DNA from: an uncultured Acidobacteriota bacterium
GTDB taxonomy: Bacteria > Acidobacteriota > Thermoanaerobaculia > UBA5066
Assembly: GCA_937888435.1 (NCBI GenBank)
Contig: CALAQS010000109.1
Coordinates: forward strand, 90,039 to 131,963
Length of the DNA: 41,925 nt
Direction of reading: 5' to 3'
The position numbers and the translations under genes were made by a program. The notes under the pieces are model-generated. The model did not search any database, was not told where the DNA came from, and saw only the letters and a list, made by a program, of their open reading frames with translations. This document shows, piece by piece, positions 1-8,118 of the stretch. How positions within the stretch are numbered: position 1 is the first letter of the stretch; each line of letters opens with the position of its first letter.

Positions 1-1166
1 AGAAGAACGAGATCGCCGTCTCCCGCTCCGAACGCCGCGCGCAGCTTTTCGACCGAGGCGTCGCTGAAGATTTTCTTCGAATTGGAATTCCAGCTTCCCC
101 CGGCGGCCGTCTTCACCCAGAAGAACCACTCGACACCCGCCGCCCGCGCGCCCTTCTCGAGATCGTCGAGGCGCTTGCGGGAAAAAGAGCCGCCTCCCGG
201 CACGCACAGACCTTTCACCCTTTCCACCTTCGAAGAAAGGTTCTCTTCGAGCGCTGCAAAATCGCCGAGCTCCAGCCCGAACCGCGTATCCGGCCTGTCG
301 ATGCCGTAGCGCTCCATCGCCTCGTCGTACGTCATGCGCTTGAACGGGGCCGTGCAGGCGATCCCCAACGCCGGGAAGACTTTCGTGAAAATCTTCTCGA
401 CGAGCGCGAAGACGGCCTCCTCGGTCGGGAACGACATTTCGATGTCCACCTGCGTGAACTCGGGCTGGCGGTCGGCTCGGAGGTCCTCGTCGCGGAAGCA
501 GCGGGCGATCTGGTAGTAGCGCTCCATCCCCGAGACCATCAGAAGCTGCTTGAAGAGCTGTGGCGACTGCGGGAGGGCGTAGAACTCACCCTCGTGAACG
601 CGCGACGGGACGAGGAAGTCGCGCGCGCCCTCGGGCGTCGACTTCGTGAGGATGGGCGTCTCCACGTCGAGGAAGCCCTCGGCGTGCATCAGCTCGCGGA
701 TCGCCATCGTCACTGCGCTCCGCGTCATGAACTTCTTCGTCATTTCGGGGCGCCTGAGGTCGAGATAGCGATACGTGAGGCGCAGGTCCTCCGACGCCTT
801 GATGCCGTCCTCGATCGGGAAGGGCGGGGTGTCGGCCCGATTCAGGATGGAGAGTGCCGTCGCGTGGACCTCGATCTCGCCGGTCGGAAGCTCGCGGTTG
901 ACGCTCGACCCCTCGCGCTCGACGACCGTGCCCGTCACGTCGAGGACGAACTCGTTACGAAGCTCCTTGGCTCTTTCGAGCAGTTCGGCAGCCGGCACGA
1001 ACCGGGCGTCGAACACCACCTGGGCGATCCCGGAGCGGTCGCGCAGGTCGATGAACACGAGCTCGCCGTGGTCGCGCCGGCGGTTCACCCATCCCTGGAG
1101 CCGAATGGTCTGCCCGACAGCGGTCTTGCGGAGCGTTCCGGCGGGGGTACGTGCGAGGGAGGACAT
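1..1166 (-). CDS. aspS: Aspartyl-tRNA synthetase, C-terminal part beyond the window edge
   Basis: Class II aspartyl-tRNA synthetase, which charges tRNA-Asp in the cytoplasm. The 388 visible residues (of about 590 in bacterial members) run from ATG at 1166 through the OB-fold anticodon-binding domain (GWVNRRRDHG near residue 25), the class II core (YRYLDLRRPEM; FRDEDLRADRQPEFTQVDIE, which is motif 2) and into the GAD insertion domain. The frame is open to base 1, so the gene is cut by the window and not broken. It lies 11 bases downstream of the hisS stop and is probably co-transcribed with it; no strong Shine-Dalgarno is visible. The residue after RRRD is His33, where strictly discriminating enzymes such as that of E. 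coli have Leu, so the enzyme may also charge tRNA-Asn. The assignment is firm; the specificity is inference. Confidence 0.97.
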   Translation of the reverse strand, partial: MSSLARTPAGTLRKTAVGQTIRLQGWVNRRRDHGELVFIDLRDRSGIAQVVFDARFVPAAELLERAKELRNEFVLDVTGTVVEREGSSVNRELPTGEIEVHATALSILNRADTPPFPIEDGIKASEDLRLTYRYLDLRRPEMTKKFMTRSAVTMAIRELMHAEGFLDVETPILTKSTPEGARDFLVPSRVHEGEFYALPQSPQLFKQLLMVSGMERYYQIARCFRDEDLRADRQPEFTQVDIEMSFPTEEAVFALVEKIFTKVFPALGIACTAPFKRMTYDEAMERYGIDRPDTRFGLELGDFAALEENLSSKVERVKGLCVPGGGSFSRKRLDDLEKGARAAGVEWFFWVKTAAGGSWNSNSKKIFSDASVEKLRAAFGAGDGDLVL

Positions 1167-1177
1167 CCTGACGGATC

Positions 1178-2449
1178 TTACAGACGCGCGCGGAGAGCGG
1201 CCGCGAGGCCGAGCCGCGGGAGCGACTCCTGCGTGCGCCGCGCGAGATCCTTGACGTTCACGATTCCTTTTTCGCGCTCTTCCTGCCCGAGAAGAATCGC
1301 CAGGGCGGCCCCCGTCTTCTTCGCCACCTTGAGGCCGTGCCCCGGCCCCTTCGCGGCCGTGACGAGGTCGACGAGAATTCCATCCTTCCGGAGCGACTCG
1401 GCGAGCGTCATCGATTCACCGACATCGGCGCGCTCCAGAGGAATCACGGCGACACGCCTCGCCCCTTCGATCGCCTCCTTGCGGAATTTCTCCGGAAGAA
1501 TGTCGACCAGGCGGTCCTCCCCTATGGCGAAGCCTATTCCCGGCGTTCTCGGGCCCCCGAGGTCGGCGACGAGCTTGTCGTAGCGCCCGCCGCCAAGGAT
1601 TGCGTCCTGCGCTCCGAGGCCGGCGGCCGTCACCTCGAAGACCGTGCGTGTGTAGTAATCGAGGCCGCGGACCAAAAGAGGATTTTCTTTGAAAGGGACC
1701 TTGCTGGCGACCAGAAGCGCTTTGAGCTCGCGGTGGTGCGCATCCGCGGCCGGGTCGAGCGTCGGCAGCAGGTCGACCATCCTCGGGAAGTTCTCCGAAG
1801 CAACGAGGTCCTGGACCGCCGGATCCTTCGAGTCGAGGACGCGCAGCGGGTTTTCGGCGAGGCGCCGCCGGTCGTCGTCGCCGAGGGTCTTCTCATTCGA
1901 AGAAAAAAACGACCGAATGGCCTCGACGTACGCGGGCCGCGTGGCTTCGGTGCCTACGGAATTGAGCGATACCGACAAGCCCGTGAACCCGAGCCGCCCG
2001 AGAAAGTCGAAGAGCATGACGAGCAGCTCGGCGTCCGTCGCGGCGTCCGCGGGGCCGAGCACCTCCGCGCCGATCTGGCGGAACTCGCGGTAGCGGCCCT
2101 TCTGAGGGCGCTCGTATCGGAACTGCTGCCCGATGTAGTACAGCTTCCAGGGCCGCCCGGCTTGCGCGAGCGCGTGCTCGACGTACGCGCGCGCCACCCC
2201 CGCCGTGTTCTCGGGGCGCAGCGTCAGGGAGCGGCCGCCACGGTCGGTGAAGTTGTACATCTCCTTGTGGACGATGTCCGTCGACTCCCCCACGCTGCGC
2301 ACGAAGAGCTCCGTGGCCTCCAGGGCCGGCGTCCGGATCTCGTCGAAACCGTAGAGCGCGAAGACCTCGCGCGCGGCCGCCTCGACGCGGTTCCACACAC
2401 GCGTCTCGGGCGGGAGGAGGTCGCGCGTCCCCTTGACGCTCGCGATCAC
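1178..2449 (-). CDS. hisS: Histidyl-tRNA synthetase
   Basis: Class II synthetase of 423 residues, a normal length, charging tRNA-His. Visible hallmarks are LRPENTAG (residues 78-85), motif 2 with FRYERPQKGRYREF (110-123), the histidine-binding signature RGLDYYTRTVFE (261-272) and motif 3 around GGGRYDKL with GIGFAIGEDRL (286-313). A C-terminal anticodon-binding domain follows from about residue 325. The start is GTG at 2449 and overlaps the TGA of the upstream carbonic-anhydrase-like gene as GTGA, so translation is probably coupled. aspS follows 11 bases after the stop. The hisS-aspS pairing is common in bacteria. Confidence 0.97.
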   Translation of the reverse strand: MIASVKGTRDLLPPETRVWNRVEAAAREVFALYGFDEIRTPALEATELFVRSVGESTDIVHKEMYNFTDRGGRSLTLRPENTAGVARAYVEHALAQAGRPWKLYYIGQQFRYERPQKGRYREFRQIGAEVLGPADAATDAELLVMLFDFLGRLGFTGLSVSLNSVGTEATRPAYVEAIRSFFSSNEKTLGDDDRRRLAENPLRVLDSKDPAVQDLVASENFPRMVDLLPTLDPAADAHHRELKALLVASKVPFKENPLLVRGLDYYTRTVFEVTAAGLGAQDAILGGGRYDKLVADLGGPRTPGIGFAIGEDRLVDILPEKFRKEAIEGARRVAVIPLERADVGESMTLAESLRKDGILVDLVTAAKGPGHGLKVAKKTGAALAILLGQEEREKGIVNVKDLARRTQESLPRLGLAAALRARL

Positions 2450-2967
2450 GGCGGATTGGCGCGGAGGTACTCCGCCTTGTACTCGAGGTAGTTTTTCCAG
2501 TACGTCTTGAGGCCCTCGACCTCGTGCGGCGTGAGATCGCGCTTGTGCTTCGCGGGGTTACCGGTCCAGAGCGTGGCCGGCGGGATCACCGTACCGTTCA
2601 GGACGACCGCGCCGGCCGCGACCAGGGCGCTCGTGCCGACGTCGGCATTGTCGAGAACGGTCGCGTTCATGCCGATGAGCGCGCCCCGGCGGATCGTGCA
2701 TGCGTGGACGACGGCGTTGTGCCCGAGCGTGACCTCCTCCTCGAGCGTGAGAGGGCCCGTCCTGCTCGTGACGTGGAGCGAGCAGTTGTCCTGCACGTTC
2801 GAGCGCGCGCCGATCCGGATGGAACAGCAATCGCCGCGGACGACCGCCGAGTACCAGATCGACACGTCGTCGCCGAGAACGACGTCTCCGATGACGGCCG
2901 CCGTCTCCGCGATGAACACGCCTGTGCCCAGCCGGGGCGTGATGCCGCGATAAGAACGGATCGTCAT
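2446..2967 (-). CDS. Gamma-class carbonic anhydrase family protein
   Basis: A 173-residue left-handed beta-helix protein of the gamma-carbonic anhydrase/YrdA/PaaY family, built of hexapeptide repeats. The residues matching the archaeal Cam active site are present: Arg44 and Asp46 in RGD, Gln59, and the zinc ligands His65, His83 and His88 (LGHNAVVH). Hydration of CO2 is therefore possible, although many family members have no measured activity. I place the start at ATG 2967 (MTIRSYRG), where family homology begins. An in-frame ATG at 3018 would add 17 unrelated residues. There is no good Shine-Dalgarno, but TATCGT lies at 2977-2982, 9 bases before the ATG, and could be a -10 giving a near-leaderless mRNA. 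First gene of a presumed operon with hisS and aspS. Confidence 0.88.
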   Translation of the reverse strand: MTIRSYRGITPRLGTGVFIAETAAVIGDVVLGDDVSIWYSAVVRGDCCSIRIGARSNVQDNCSLHVTSRTGPLTLEEEVTLGHNAVVHACTIRRGALIGMNATVLDNADVGTSALVAAGAVVLNGTVIPPATLWTGNPAKHKRDLTPHEVEGLKTYWKNYLEYKAEYLRANPP

Positions 2968-3207
2968 CGAAATCGAACGATACCAAAGCGCCGGTCTACC
3001 CGAATCGGCCTGCTGCACAGAGCCTTGTGCGAGGCGGAAAAACCCGAGTAAAAACGCCGCTTCGAGCCCTTTTTTCGACCGAATCGCACAGGCTTTTCCA
3101 CAGATAAGTTGAAATGTCTCAAGCTTCCTAGAATCAGTAATTTAGAGCACACAATATATGGAAATACTGGAGTTTCTTCGCACGCGCCTTACACCTGAGA
3201 ATCAGGT
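2968..3207. other. AT-rich intergenic region between recN and the hisS operon
   Basis: 240 bases without a supportable gene, visibly richer in A and T than the surroundings (3040-3190), with runs such as AATATATGGAAATA on the plus strand. It should hold the promoter of the downstream minus-strand operon. A 5-bp inverted repeat, GCACA (3015-3019) and TGTGC (3026-3030), and a perfect 6-bp one at 3193-3207 are present. No tRNA-like cloverleaf or intrinsic terminator is recognisable. A 62-codon minus frame at 2964-3152 looks random. Confidence 0.5.
3193..3207 (-). terminator. Short hairpin directly after the recN stop
   Basis: ACCTGA GAA TCAGGT is a perfect 6-bp inverted repeat with a 3-base loop, starting at the base after the recN TGA. 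No T-run follows, so it is not a classical intrinsic terminator. It could be an mRNA 3'-end stabiliser or a protein-binding palindrome. Confidence 0.25.
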
Positions 3208-5001
3208 TCAGAGTGACCGGCTGGAAGGTCGTGACCGGCCCCCGCCTCCGGCGAACGCCGAGAGCAACTGACGCGCCTGGGCGCGCGCCGCTTCCCCCAC
3301 GGATGCCCCCGCAAGAAGCGCCGCGACCGCCTCCACGCGCCCGGCCCCATCGAGCGCCTCCACGCGCGTGCGCGTCCGCCCTTTCGCCGCCTCCTTCGAG
3401 ACCGAGAAGTGGCATTCGCCGGCTGCCGCGACCTGCGCGAGATGCGTGACGACGAGGATCTGCTCCTTCGCCGCGAGGCCGCGCAGCTTCCGGCCCACGG
3501 CCTCCGCCGTCGCGCCTGAGACGCCCGCGTCCACCTCGTCGAAGACGAAGGTCCGGACGGGGCCGCCGCGACGCCGGGTCGCCGCCCCTTCCTCGGAGCC
3601 CGGCTCCTCGGCGGCAAGCGCCGCGGCGAGCGCGAGCTGGACGCGGGAGAGCTCCCCACCCGACGCGATCTTCTGGAGTGGCCGCGCTGGCTCTCCGGGG
3701 TTCGGCGCGAAGGCAAATCCCATCTGGTCGATACCGTGCGCCCCGAAAGAGACGTGGCTGCCTCCCGCCGCGAAACGGCTCCCACCCTCCTCTCGGCGCG
3801 TCACGAGAGCCGAAAACGAAGACTTGAGGAACGCGAGGTCGCGCAGATGCGCCTCCACGGCGCGGCCGAGGCGCGGCGCGGCCGCCTCGCGGGCCGCCGA
3901 CAGCTCGAGCGCGGCGCGGCGATAGGCGGAAAAGGCCTTCTCCGACGCACCTTCGGCCTTTTTCACGGCGCTTTCGAGATCGCGAAGCTCGTCGCGCTCG
4001 TTTCCGAGCGCCGCCCGCCGCGCGATCACCTCGGCGAGTGTCGCGCCGTACTTGCGCTTGAGCTTCGCGAGGGCGTCGAGCCGTTCGGCCACGAACGCGG
4101 CCCGCGCGGGATCCGCCTCGAGGCTCTCCAGATCGCGGGAGGTCTCGAAGGCCACCTCCTTGAGCCGCTCGATCGCATCGGCGAGGGTTGCGCTTCGGGC
4201 GGCGTACGAAGACTCGATTTCTTCGAGTGAATGAAGGGCCGAGCGCGCCGCGACGGCAGCCCTCAGGGCGCCACGCTCGTCGTCCTCCAGCGCGAGGGAC
4301 GCCTCCGAGAGAAGCTTGCCGATCCGCTCGACGCTCGCCAATCTCTTCCTTTCAGAAGAAATCTCCTCGTCTTCTCCTTCTTTCGGCTCCACCTTGTCGA
4401 TCTCTCCAATCTGGAAATCGAGCAGCTCGAGCCTTTGAACGCGGTCCTTCGCCGCCTCGTGAAGGCGCGCGAGGTCGCGCTCGGTGCCGAGGAACTCGCG
4501 AAAGAGCGCGGCCCCCTCCGCCGCCCTCTCCCCGAGGCCAGCGAACCGGTCGAGGAGCTGGCGAGGCGCGTCGGGGTCGAGGAGGTCTCGCGCCTCCGCC
4601 TGCCCATAGAGCACGAGGAGACGCGGCGCGATCTCCTGCAGGGTCTTCAGAGCCGCCGGAGAGCCGTTCACGAGGAGCCGGCCCTTGCCGCCCGCCGCGA
4701 CCTCGCGCCGCACGACGACCTCGAAAGGGCCCGCGCCGCCTTCTTCGAGGAGGCCCGCCTCGACGAGAGAGCGCCGTGCCTCGGCGTCGTCGCAGTCGAA
4801 CGCGCCCTCGACGACGAGCCGCTCGGCTCCCGCCCTCACGAGCGCGGGATCCGCCCGCCCTCCCGCGAGCAGCATCACGGCGTCCACGACGAGCGATTTG
4901 CCGGCGCCCGTCTCTCCCGTCAGGACGGTGAGGCCTTCTCCGAACGCCACCTCGACGTCCTCGAGGACTGCGAGGTCGCGGACGCGCAGCGAGGTCAGCA
5001 T
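3208..5001 (-). CDS. recN: DNA repair protein RecN
   Basis: SMC-like ATPase of 597 residues, slightly longer than E. coli RecN (553), which acts on double-strand breaks in recombination repair. Visible parts are Walker A GETGAGKS (residues 29-36), a long coiled-coil middle region rich in Ala, Glu, Arg and Leu, the ABC signature ASGGELSRVQLALA, and Walker B TFVFDEVDAGVSG followed by VVTHLAQVA. Short low-complexity insertions (an acidic EEPGSEEG stretch and a Gly/Ser/Arg-rich C-terminal tail) account for the extra length. The ATG at 5001 is 18 bases after the pepA stop, so recN is probably the second gene of a pepA-recN operon. No SOS-box could be recognised. Confidence 0.95.
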   Translation of the reverse strand: MLTSLRVRDLAVLEDVEVAFGEGLTVLTGETGAGKSLVVDAVMLLAGGRADPALVRAGAERLVVEGAFDCDDAEARRSLVEAGLLEEGGAGPFEVVVRREVAAGGKGRLLVNGSPAALKTLQEIAPRLLVLYGQAEARDLLDPDAPRQLLDRFAGLGERAAEGAALFREFLGTERDLARLHEAAKDRVQRLELLDFQIGEIDKVEPKEGEDEEISSERKRLASVERIGKLLSEASLALEDDERGALRAAVAARSALHSLEEIESSYAARSATLADAIERLKEVAFETSRDLESLEADPARAAFVAERLDALAKLKRKYGATLAEVIARRAALGNERDELRDLESAVKKAEGASEKAFSAYRRAALELSAAREAAAPRLGRAVEAHLRDLAFLKSSFSALVTRREEGGSRFAAGGSHVSFGAHGIDQMGFAFAPNPGEPARPLQKIASGGELSRVQLALAAALAAEEPGSEEGAATRRRGGPVRTFVFDEVDAGVSGATAEAVGRKLRGLAAKEQILVVTHLAQVAAAGECHFSVSKEAAKGRTRTRVEALDGAGRVEAVAALLAGASVGEAARAQARQLLSAFAGGGGRSRPSSRSL

Positions 5002-5019
5002 GGATCGGGCGGCTTGACC

Positions 5020-6534
5020 TCAGTCGCCACGCGTTCCCTTCTTTTTCGGCCCGAGCCTGTCTCTCAGCCAGCGCAGCGTGAGGCCCAGCCCGAAGGAGGT
5101 CGCCCCGACGGGATAGCCGGCGTGATCGGGGTCGTAATAGGCCGTGCCCGCGATGTCGAGATGCGCCCATGGCCTCTTCGGGTCGACGAACTCCTTGAGG
5201 AACATCGCGCCGTTGATCGAGCCGCCCCACCGGCCGCCCGTGTTCTTCATGTCCGCCCAGTCGGAGCGGATGTTCTCGCGGTACTCCTCCCACATCGGGA
5301 GGCGCCAGAGGCGCTCGTCCGTCCGCTCCCCCGCCTTCACGAGCTCCTTCGCGAGGGCGTCGTCGTCCGTGAACACGATCGCCGCCTCGAGCCCGAGCGC
5401 CACGAGAGCCGCGCCCGTGAGCGTCGCGTAATCCAGGATGACCGCGGGCTTCCATTCGGCCGCGTAGTCGAGCGCGTCCGCGAGAATGACGCGGCCCTCG
5501 GCATCCGTGTTGTCGATCTCGGCCGTCTTGCCGTTGCGGAATCGCACGATGTCGCCCGGCTTGTACGACGAGCCCGAGGGCAGGTTCTCGGTGAGCGCCG
5601 CGATTCCGACGAGGTTGACGTCGAGGCGAAGGTCCGCGGCGGCCAGGACGGCGCCCATCGCCGTGGCCGCGCCCATCATGTCCCACTTCATGTCGCCCAT
5701 CTTGTCCGCGGGTTTGATCGAGATCCCGCCGGAATCGAACGTGACGCCCTTTCCGACGAGCGCCACGGGAGCATCGCCCTTTCGGCCGCCCCTGTACTCG
5801 AGCACGACGACGCGCGGCTCCTCGGCGGCGCCGCGATTCACCGCGAGCAGGCCGCCCATCCTTTCCTTCCGGATCGCCTTCTTGTCGAGGATCGTCACCT
5901 TCACGCCGCGGGCCTTCGCTTCCTTTCGAACGCGGTCCGCGAAATCGCGCGGAAGCATGTCGTTCGACGGCGTGTTGCCGAGGTCGCGCACGAGGCGGGC
6001 CACGCGCGCGAAAGCGCGCGCTTCCTCGACTTCGCGGGCCTCGACGCCCGCGAACGCGCCGCGGGGCTGCACGGTGATCGCGGCGAGCGGCGTCTTCTCC
6101 GCGTCGGCCGACTTGTAGCGGGGAAAGGCGTAGTCGGCGAGGAAGAGCGACCGCAAGAGGAAGTCCCGCGTCTCTTTCGCGTCCATCCGCTTGAGCGTGA
6201 GCGGAAAATCGAGGATGGCCGACGACTCGCCGCTCCGGTTCAGGGTCTTCGCGGCGACCCGCAGCAGGCCGCGCGCCTTGCGCGGCGAGATTTCGGTCTC
6301 CTTGCCAGCACCGAAAACGTACAGGCGCGCCGCCTGCCCGCGCTCTCCGAGCGGAAGCGTGAAGAACGCGCCGTCCGCCGCGGGCGCGGCGGGCCCGGAG
6401 GCGGCGACACGGGCGCGCAGGTCGGCGGGAAGCGACACGAGGGCTTCCTTCCTTCCAGCGCCGGCCGCGAAGACGATGTGGGCGTCCGCGCGCGGGGCGC
6501 GCGCTTTGCCGCTTTGGATCGAGATCTTGAGCAA
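5020..6534 (-). CDS. pepA: Leucyl (cytosol) aminopeptidase, M17 family
   Basis: Two-zinc leucyl aminopeptidase of 504 residues, which removes N-terminal residues from peptides in the cytoplasm. The catalytic C-terminal domain has the M17 signature NTDAEGRVILADAL and the metal/lysine region VGKGVTFDSGGISIKP. The N-terminal domain is divergent, as usual in the family. The start is TTG at 6534: no ATG fits, and GGAGG lies at 6540-6544, 5 bases upstream on the minus strand, which decides the start. A -10-like TAGACT is at 6573-6578. First gene of a pair with recN and divergent from purC. PepA proteins in some bacteria also bind DNA at XerCD sites; nothing here tests that. Confidence 0.95.
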   Translation of the reverse strand: MLKISIQSGKARAPRADAHIVFAAGAGRKEALVSLPADLRARVAASGPAAPAADGAFFTLPLGERGQAARLYVFGAGKETEISPRKARGLLRVAAKTLNRSGESSAILDFPLTLKRMDAKETRDFLLRSLFLADYAFPRYKSADAEKTPLAAITVQPRGAFAGVEAREVEEARAFARVARLVRDLGNTPSNDMLPRDFADRVRKEAKARGVKVTILDKKAIRKERMGGLLAVNRGAAEEPRVVVLEYRGGRKGDAPVALVGKGVTFDSGGISIKPADKMGDMKWDMMGAATAMGAVLAAADLRLDVNLVGIAALTENLPSGSSYKPGDIVRFRNGKTAEIDNTDAEGRVILADALDYAAEWKPAVILDYATLTGAALVALGLEAAIVFTDDDALAKELVKAGERTDERLWRLPMWEEYRENIRSDWADMKNTGGRWGGSINGAMFLKEFVDPKRPWAHLDIAGTAYYDPDHAGYPVGATSFGLGLTLRWLRDRLGPKKKGTRGD

Positions 6535-6572
6535 CTGAACCTCCGATTGGGCCGAAGCCGGTAAGAGAGCGA

Positions 6573-6578
6573 AGTCTA
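6573..6578 (-). promoter_or_regulatory. Putative -10 box for pepA-recN
   Basis: Reads TAGACT on the minus strand, about 39 bases before the TTG start, so the transcript would begin near 6566 and carry the GGAGG ribosome-binding site. No clear -35 match was found. It lies between the divergent pepA and purC starts. Confidence 0.4.
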
Positions 6579-6594
6579 GCGCGGCGCGTACCGT

Positions 6595-6600
6595 TACAAT
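6595..6600 (+). promoter_or_regulatory. -10 box placing the purC transcript start at its ATG
   Basis: TACAAT lies exactly at -12 to -7 relative to the A of the purC ATG at 6607, so the expected transcription start is the start codon itself. No Shine-Dalgarno is present. The same geometry occurs at four other genes in the window, which raises confidence in each. Confidence 0.62.
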
Positions 6601-6606
6601 CGCACG

Positions 6607-7503
6607 ATGGCTGACCTTGTCCTCGAAACCCTCCTGCCCGGTCTGCCGCCTCCGCGCCGCGGCAAGGTGCGCGACGTTTACGACCTAGGAGACCGTGTGC
6701 TCCTCGTCGCAACGGACCGCATCTCCGCGTTCGACGCCGTCCTCAGCCCGGGAATTCCCGAGAAAGGAAAGATCCTGACGGGGCTCTCGAATTTCTGGTT
6801 TCGGAAGTTCGCGGAAGTCGTCCCGAACCACATCCTCGAGACCGACGCCGCGCGCTTCCCCGAGCCTCTCGCCTCCTCGCGCTCGCTCCTCGCCGGGCGC
6901 GCCGTGCTCGCGAAGAAGTGCCGCGTCGTGCCTTTCGAGTGCGTCGCCCGCGGGTACCTCGCCGGCTCGGGCTGGAAGGACTACCGGAAGACCGGCGCCG
7001 TTTGTGGCCAGCGCCTTCCCGCGGGGCTCCACGAGGCAGATCGCCTCCCCGAGCCGATCTTCACGCCGGCGACGAAGGCCGAGACGGGCCACGACGAGAA
7101 CGTTCCGTTTGCCGCGGTCGCGGCCGCCGTGGGTGAGCAACTCGCGGGCCGCCTCCGCGACCTCACGCTCGCGCTCTACCGCGGCGCCGCGGGGTACGCC
7201 GAGTCGCGCGGCATCCTCGTCGCGGACACGAAGTTCGAGTTCGGTCTCGACGAGGCGGGCCGGGTCGTCTGGATCGACGAGGCGCTCACGCCCGACTCGT
7301 CCCGCTTCTGGCCGAAGGACACGTGGAAGAGTGGAAGCTCGCCGCCCTCCTATGACAAGCAGTTCGTGCGCGACTTCCTCGAGAAGACCGGCTGGAACAA
7401 GACGCCGCCGGCGCCCGTCCTGCCCCCCGACGTCGTCGCGGGCACTCGCGCGCGCTACGTCGAGGCGTTCGAGAAGCTGACGGGAACGCCGTTCGAGGGC
7501 TGA
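6607..7503 (+). CDS. purC: Phosphoribosylaminoimidazole-succinocarboxamide synthase
   Basis: SAICAR synthetase, which joins CAIR and aspartate using ATP in purine biosynthesis. It has 298 residues, matching the longer PurC type rather than the ~240-residue type. Typical segments are RGKVRDVYDLGD at the N-terminus, PFECVARGYLAGSGWKDY, and the C-terminal region VADTKFEFG then IDEALTPDSSRFW. The ATG at 6607 lacks a ribosome-binding site but sits exactly 7 bases after TACAAT, indicating a leaderless mRNA. No other pur gene is nearby. The gene converges on the ferritin-like gene with three bases between the stop codons. Confidence 0.97.
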   Translation: MADLVLETLLPGLPPPRRGKVRDVYDLGDRVLLVATDRISAFDAVLSPGIPEKGKILTGLSNFWFRKFAEVVPNHILETDAARFPEPLASSRSLLAGRAVLAKKCRVVPFECVARGYLAGSGWKDYRKTGAVCGQRLPAGLHEADRLPEPIFTPATKAETGHDENVPFAAVAAAVGEQLAGRLRDLTLALYRGAAGYAESRGILVADTKFEFGLDEAGRVVWIDEALTPDSSRFWPKDTWKSGSSPPSYDKQFVRDFLEKTGWNKTPPAPVLPPDVVAGTRARYVEAFEKLTGTPFEG

Positions 7504-7506
7504 AGC

Positions 7507-8028
7507 CTACTGGGCGACGGGCTCGTCGGCGAAGTCCTCGGGGTTCGCGGCTTCGTCCGGTGGAGCCTTCGCGAGCTCCTTCTTGACCATGTCCTGATGG
7601 GCGATCTCGTCCTCCCGAAGCTCCTCGAAAAGCTTCTTCACCGCAGGAGCCAGCGGGAGCTTCAGGGCCCGGTCGAAATAGTCGTACGCCTTCACCTCGG
7701 CATCCATCGCCACCTTCAGGGCCTCGCGCAGCGTCATGAAATCGTGGACGGTCTCGTAGCCGGGAGCCTCGACGTCCCAGAGGAGCGAACGGTCGACGCG
7801 GCGCGCGGCCCGTCCGAAGAGCTTCGACCGCTCGGTGAGCAGGTCGGCGCCGTGCTTGGCCTCGGCCTTCGCCATGAAGTGAAAGAAGGACGCGGCTTCC
7901 TCGGTGCGATGCTCGCGCATCACGGCCGTGAGCTCTTCATAGCGCTCCATGGCTTCCTGCTCGATGAGGATGGCGAGATCGAGCGCGTCCATGAGATCGA
8001 GCTTCGTCAGGTCCAGCTGCTTCGTCAT
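7507..8028 (-). CDS. Ferritin-like (rubrerythrin/erythrin-type) diiron protein
   Basis: A 173-residue four-helix protein with two halves carrying diiron-ligand patterns: EQEAMERYEEL (residues 23-33) and AEAKH (55-59), then DAEVKAYDYF (109-118) and ELREDEIAH (136-144). This is the erythrin domain of the ferritin-like superfamily, whose members handle iron or reduce peroxides. There is no C-terminal rubredoxin CxxC domain, and the tail is acidic (ANPEDFADEP). The start is ATG 8028 (MTKQLDL) with GGGAGAGG just upstream; a more upstream ATG at 8076 adds non-conserved residues. It follows radA on the same strand after 90 bases that contain a GC-rich repetitive stretch. The substrate is not predictable. 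Confidence 0.8.
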   Translation of the reverse strand: MTKQLDLTKLDLMDALDLAILIEQEAMERYEELTAVMREHRTEEAASFFHFMAKAEAKHGADLLTERSKLFGRAARRVDRSLLWDVEAPGYETVHDFMTLREALKVAMDAEVKAYDYFDRALKLPLAPAVKKLFEELREDEIAHQDMVKKELAKAPPDEAANPEDFADEPVAQ

Positions 8029-8118
8029 CGGCCTCTCCCGGGCGACACGTTCACATGTGCCGCCCCGCGCGACCATGATGCAACCGGATCAGCGGCCGGC
8101 GGCCGGCCGGTCTGACGC

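Noticed and set aside
2964-3152. 62-codon minus frame in the recN/hisS gap
   Set aside because: No ribosome-binding site, basic random composition, overlaps the probable promoter region.
8078-8118. GC-rich repetitive stretch (GCGGCCGGCGGCCGGCCGG) downstream of radA
   Set aside because: Self-complementary because of simple GGCCGG repetition; no T-run, so not called a terminator.
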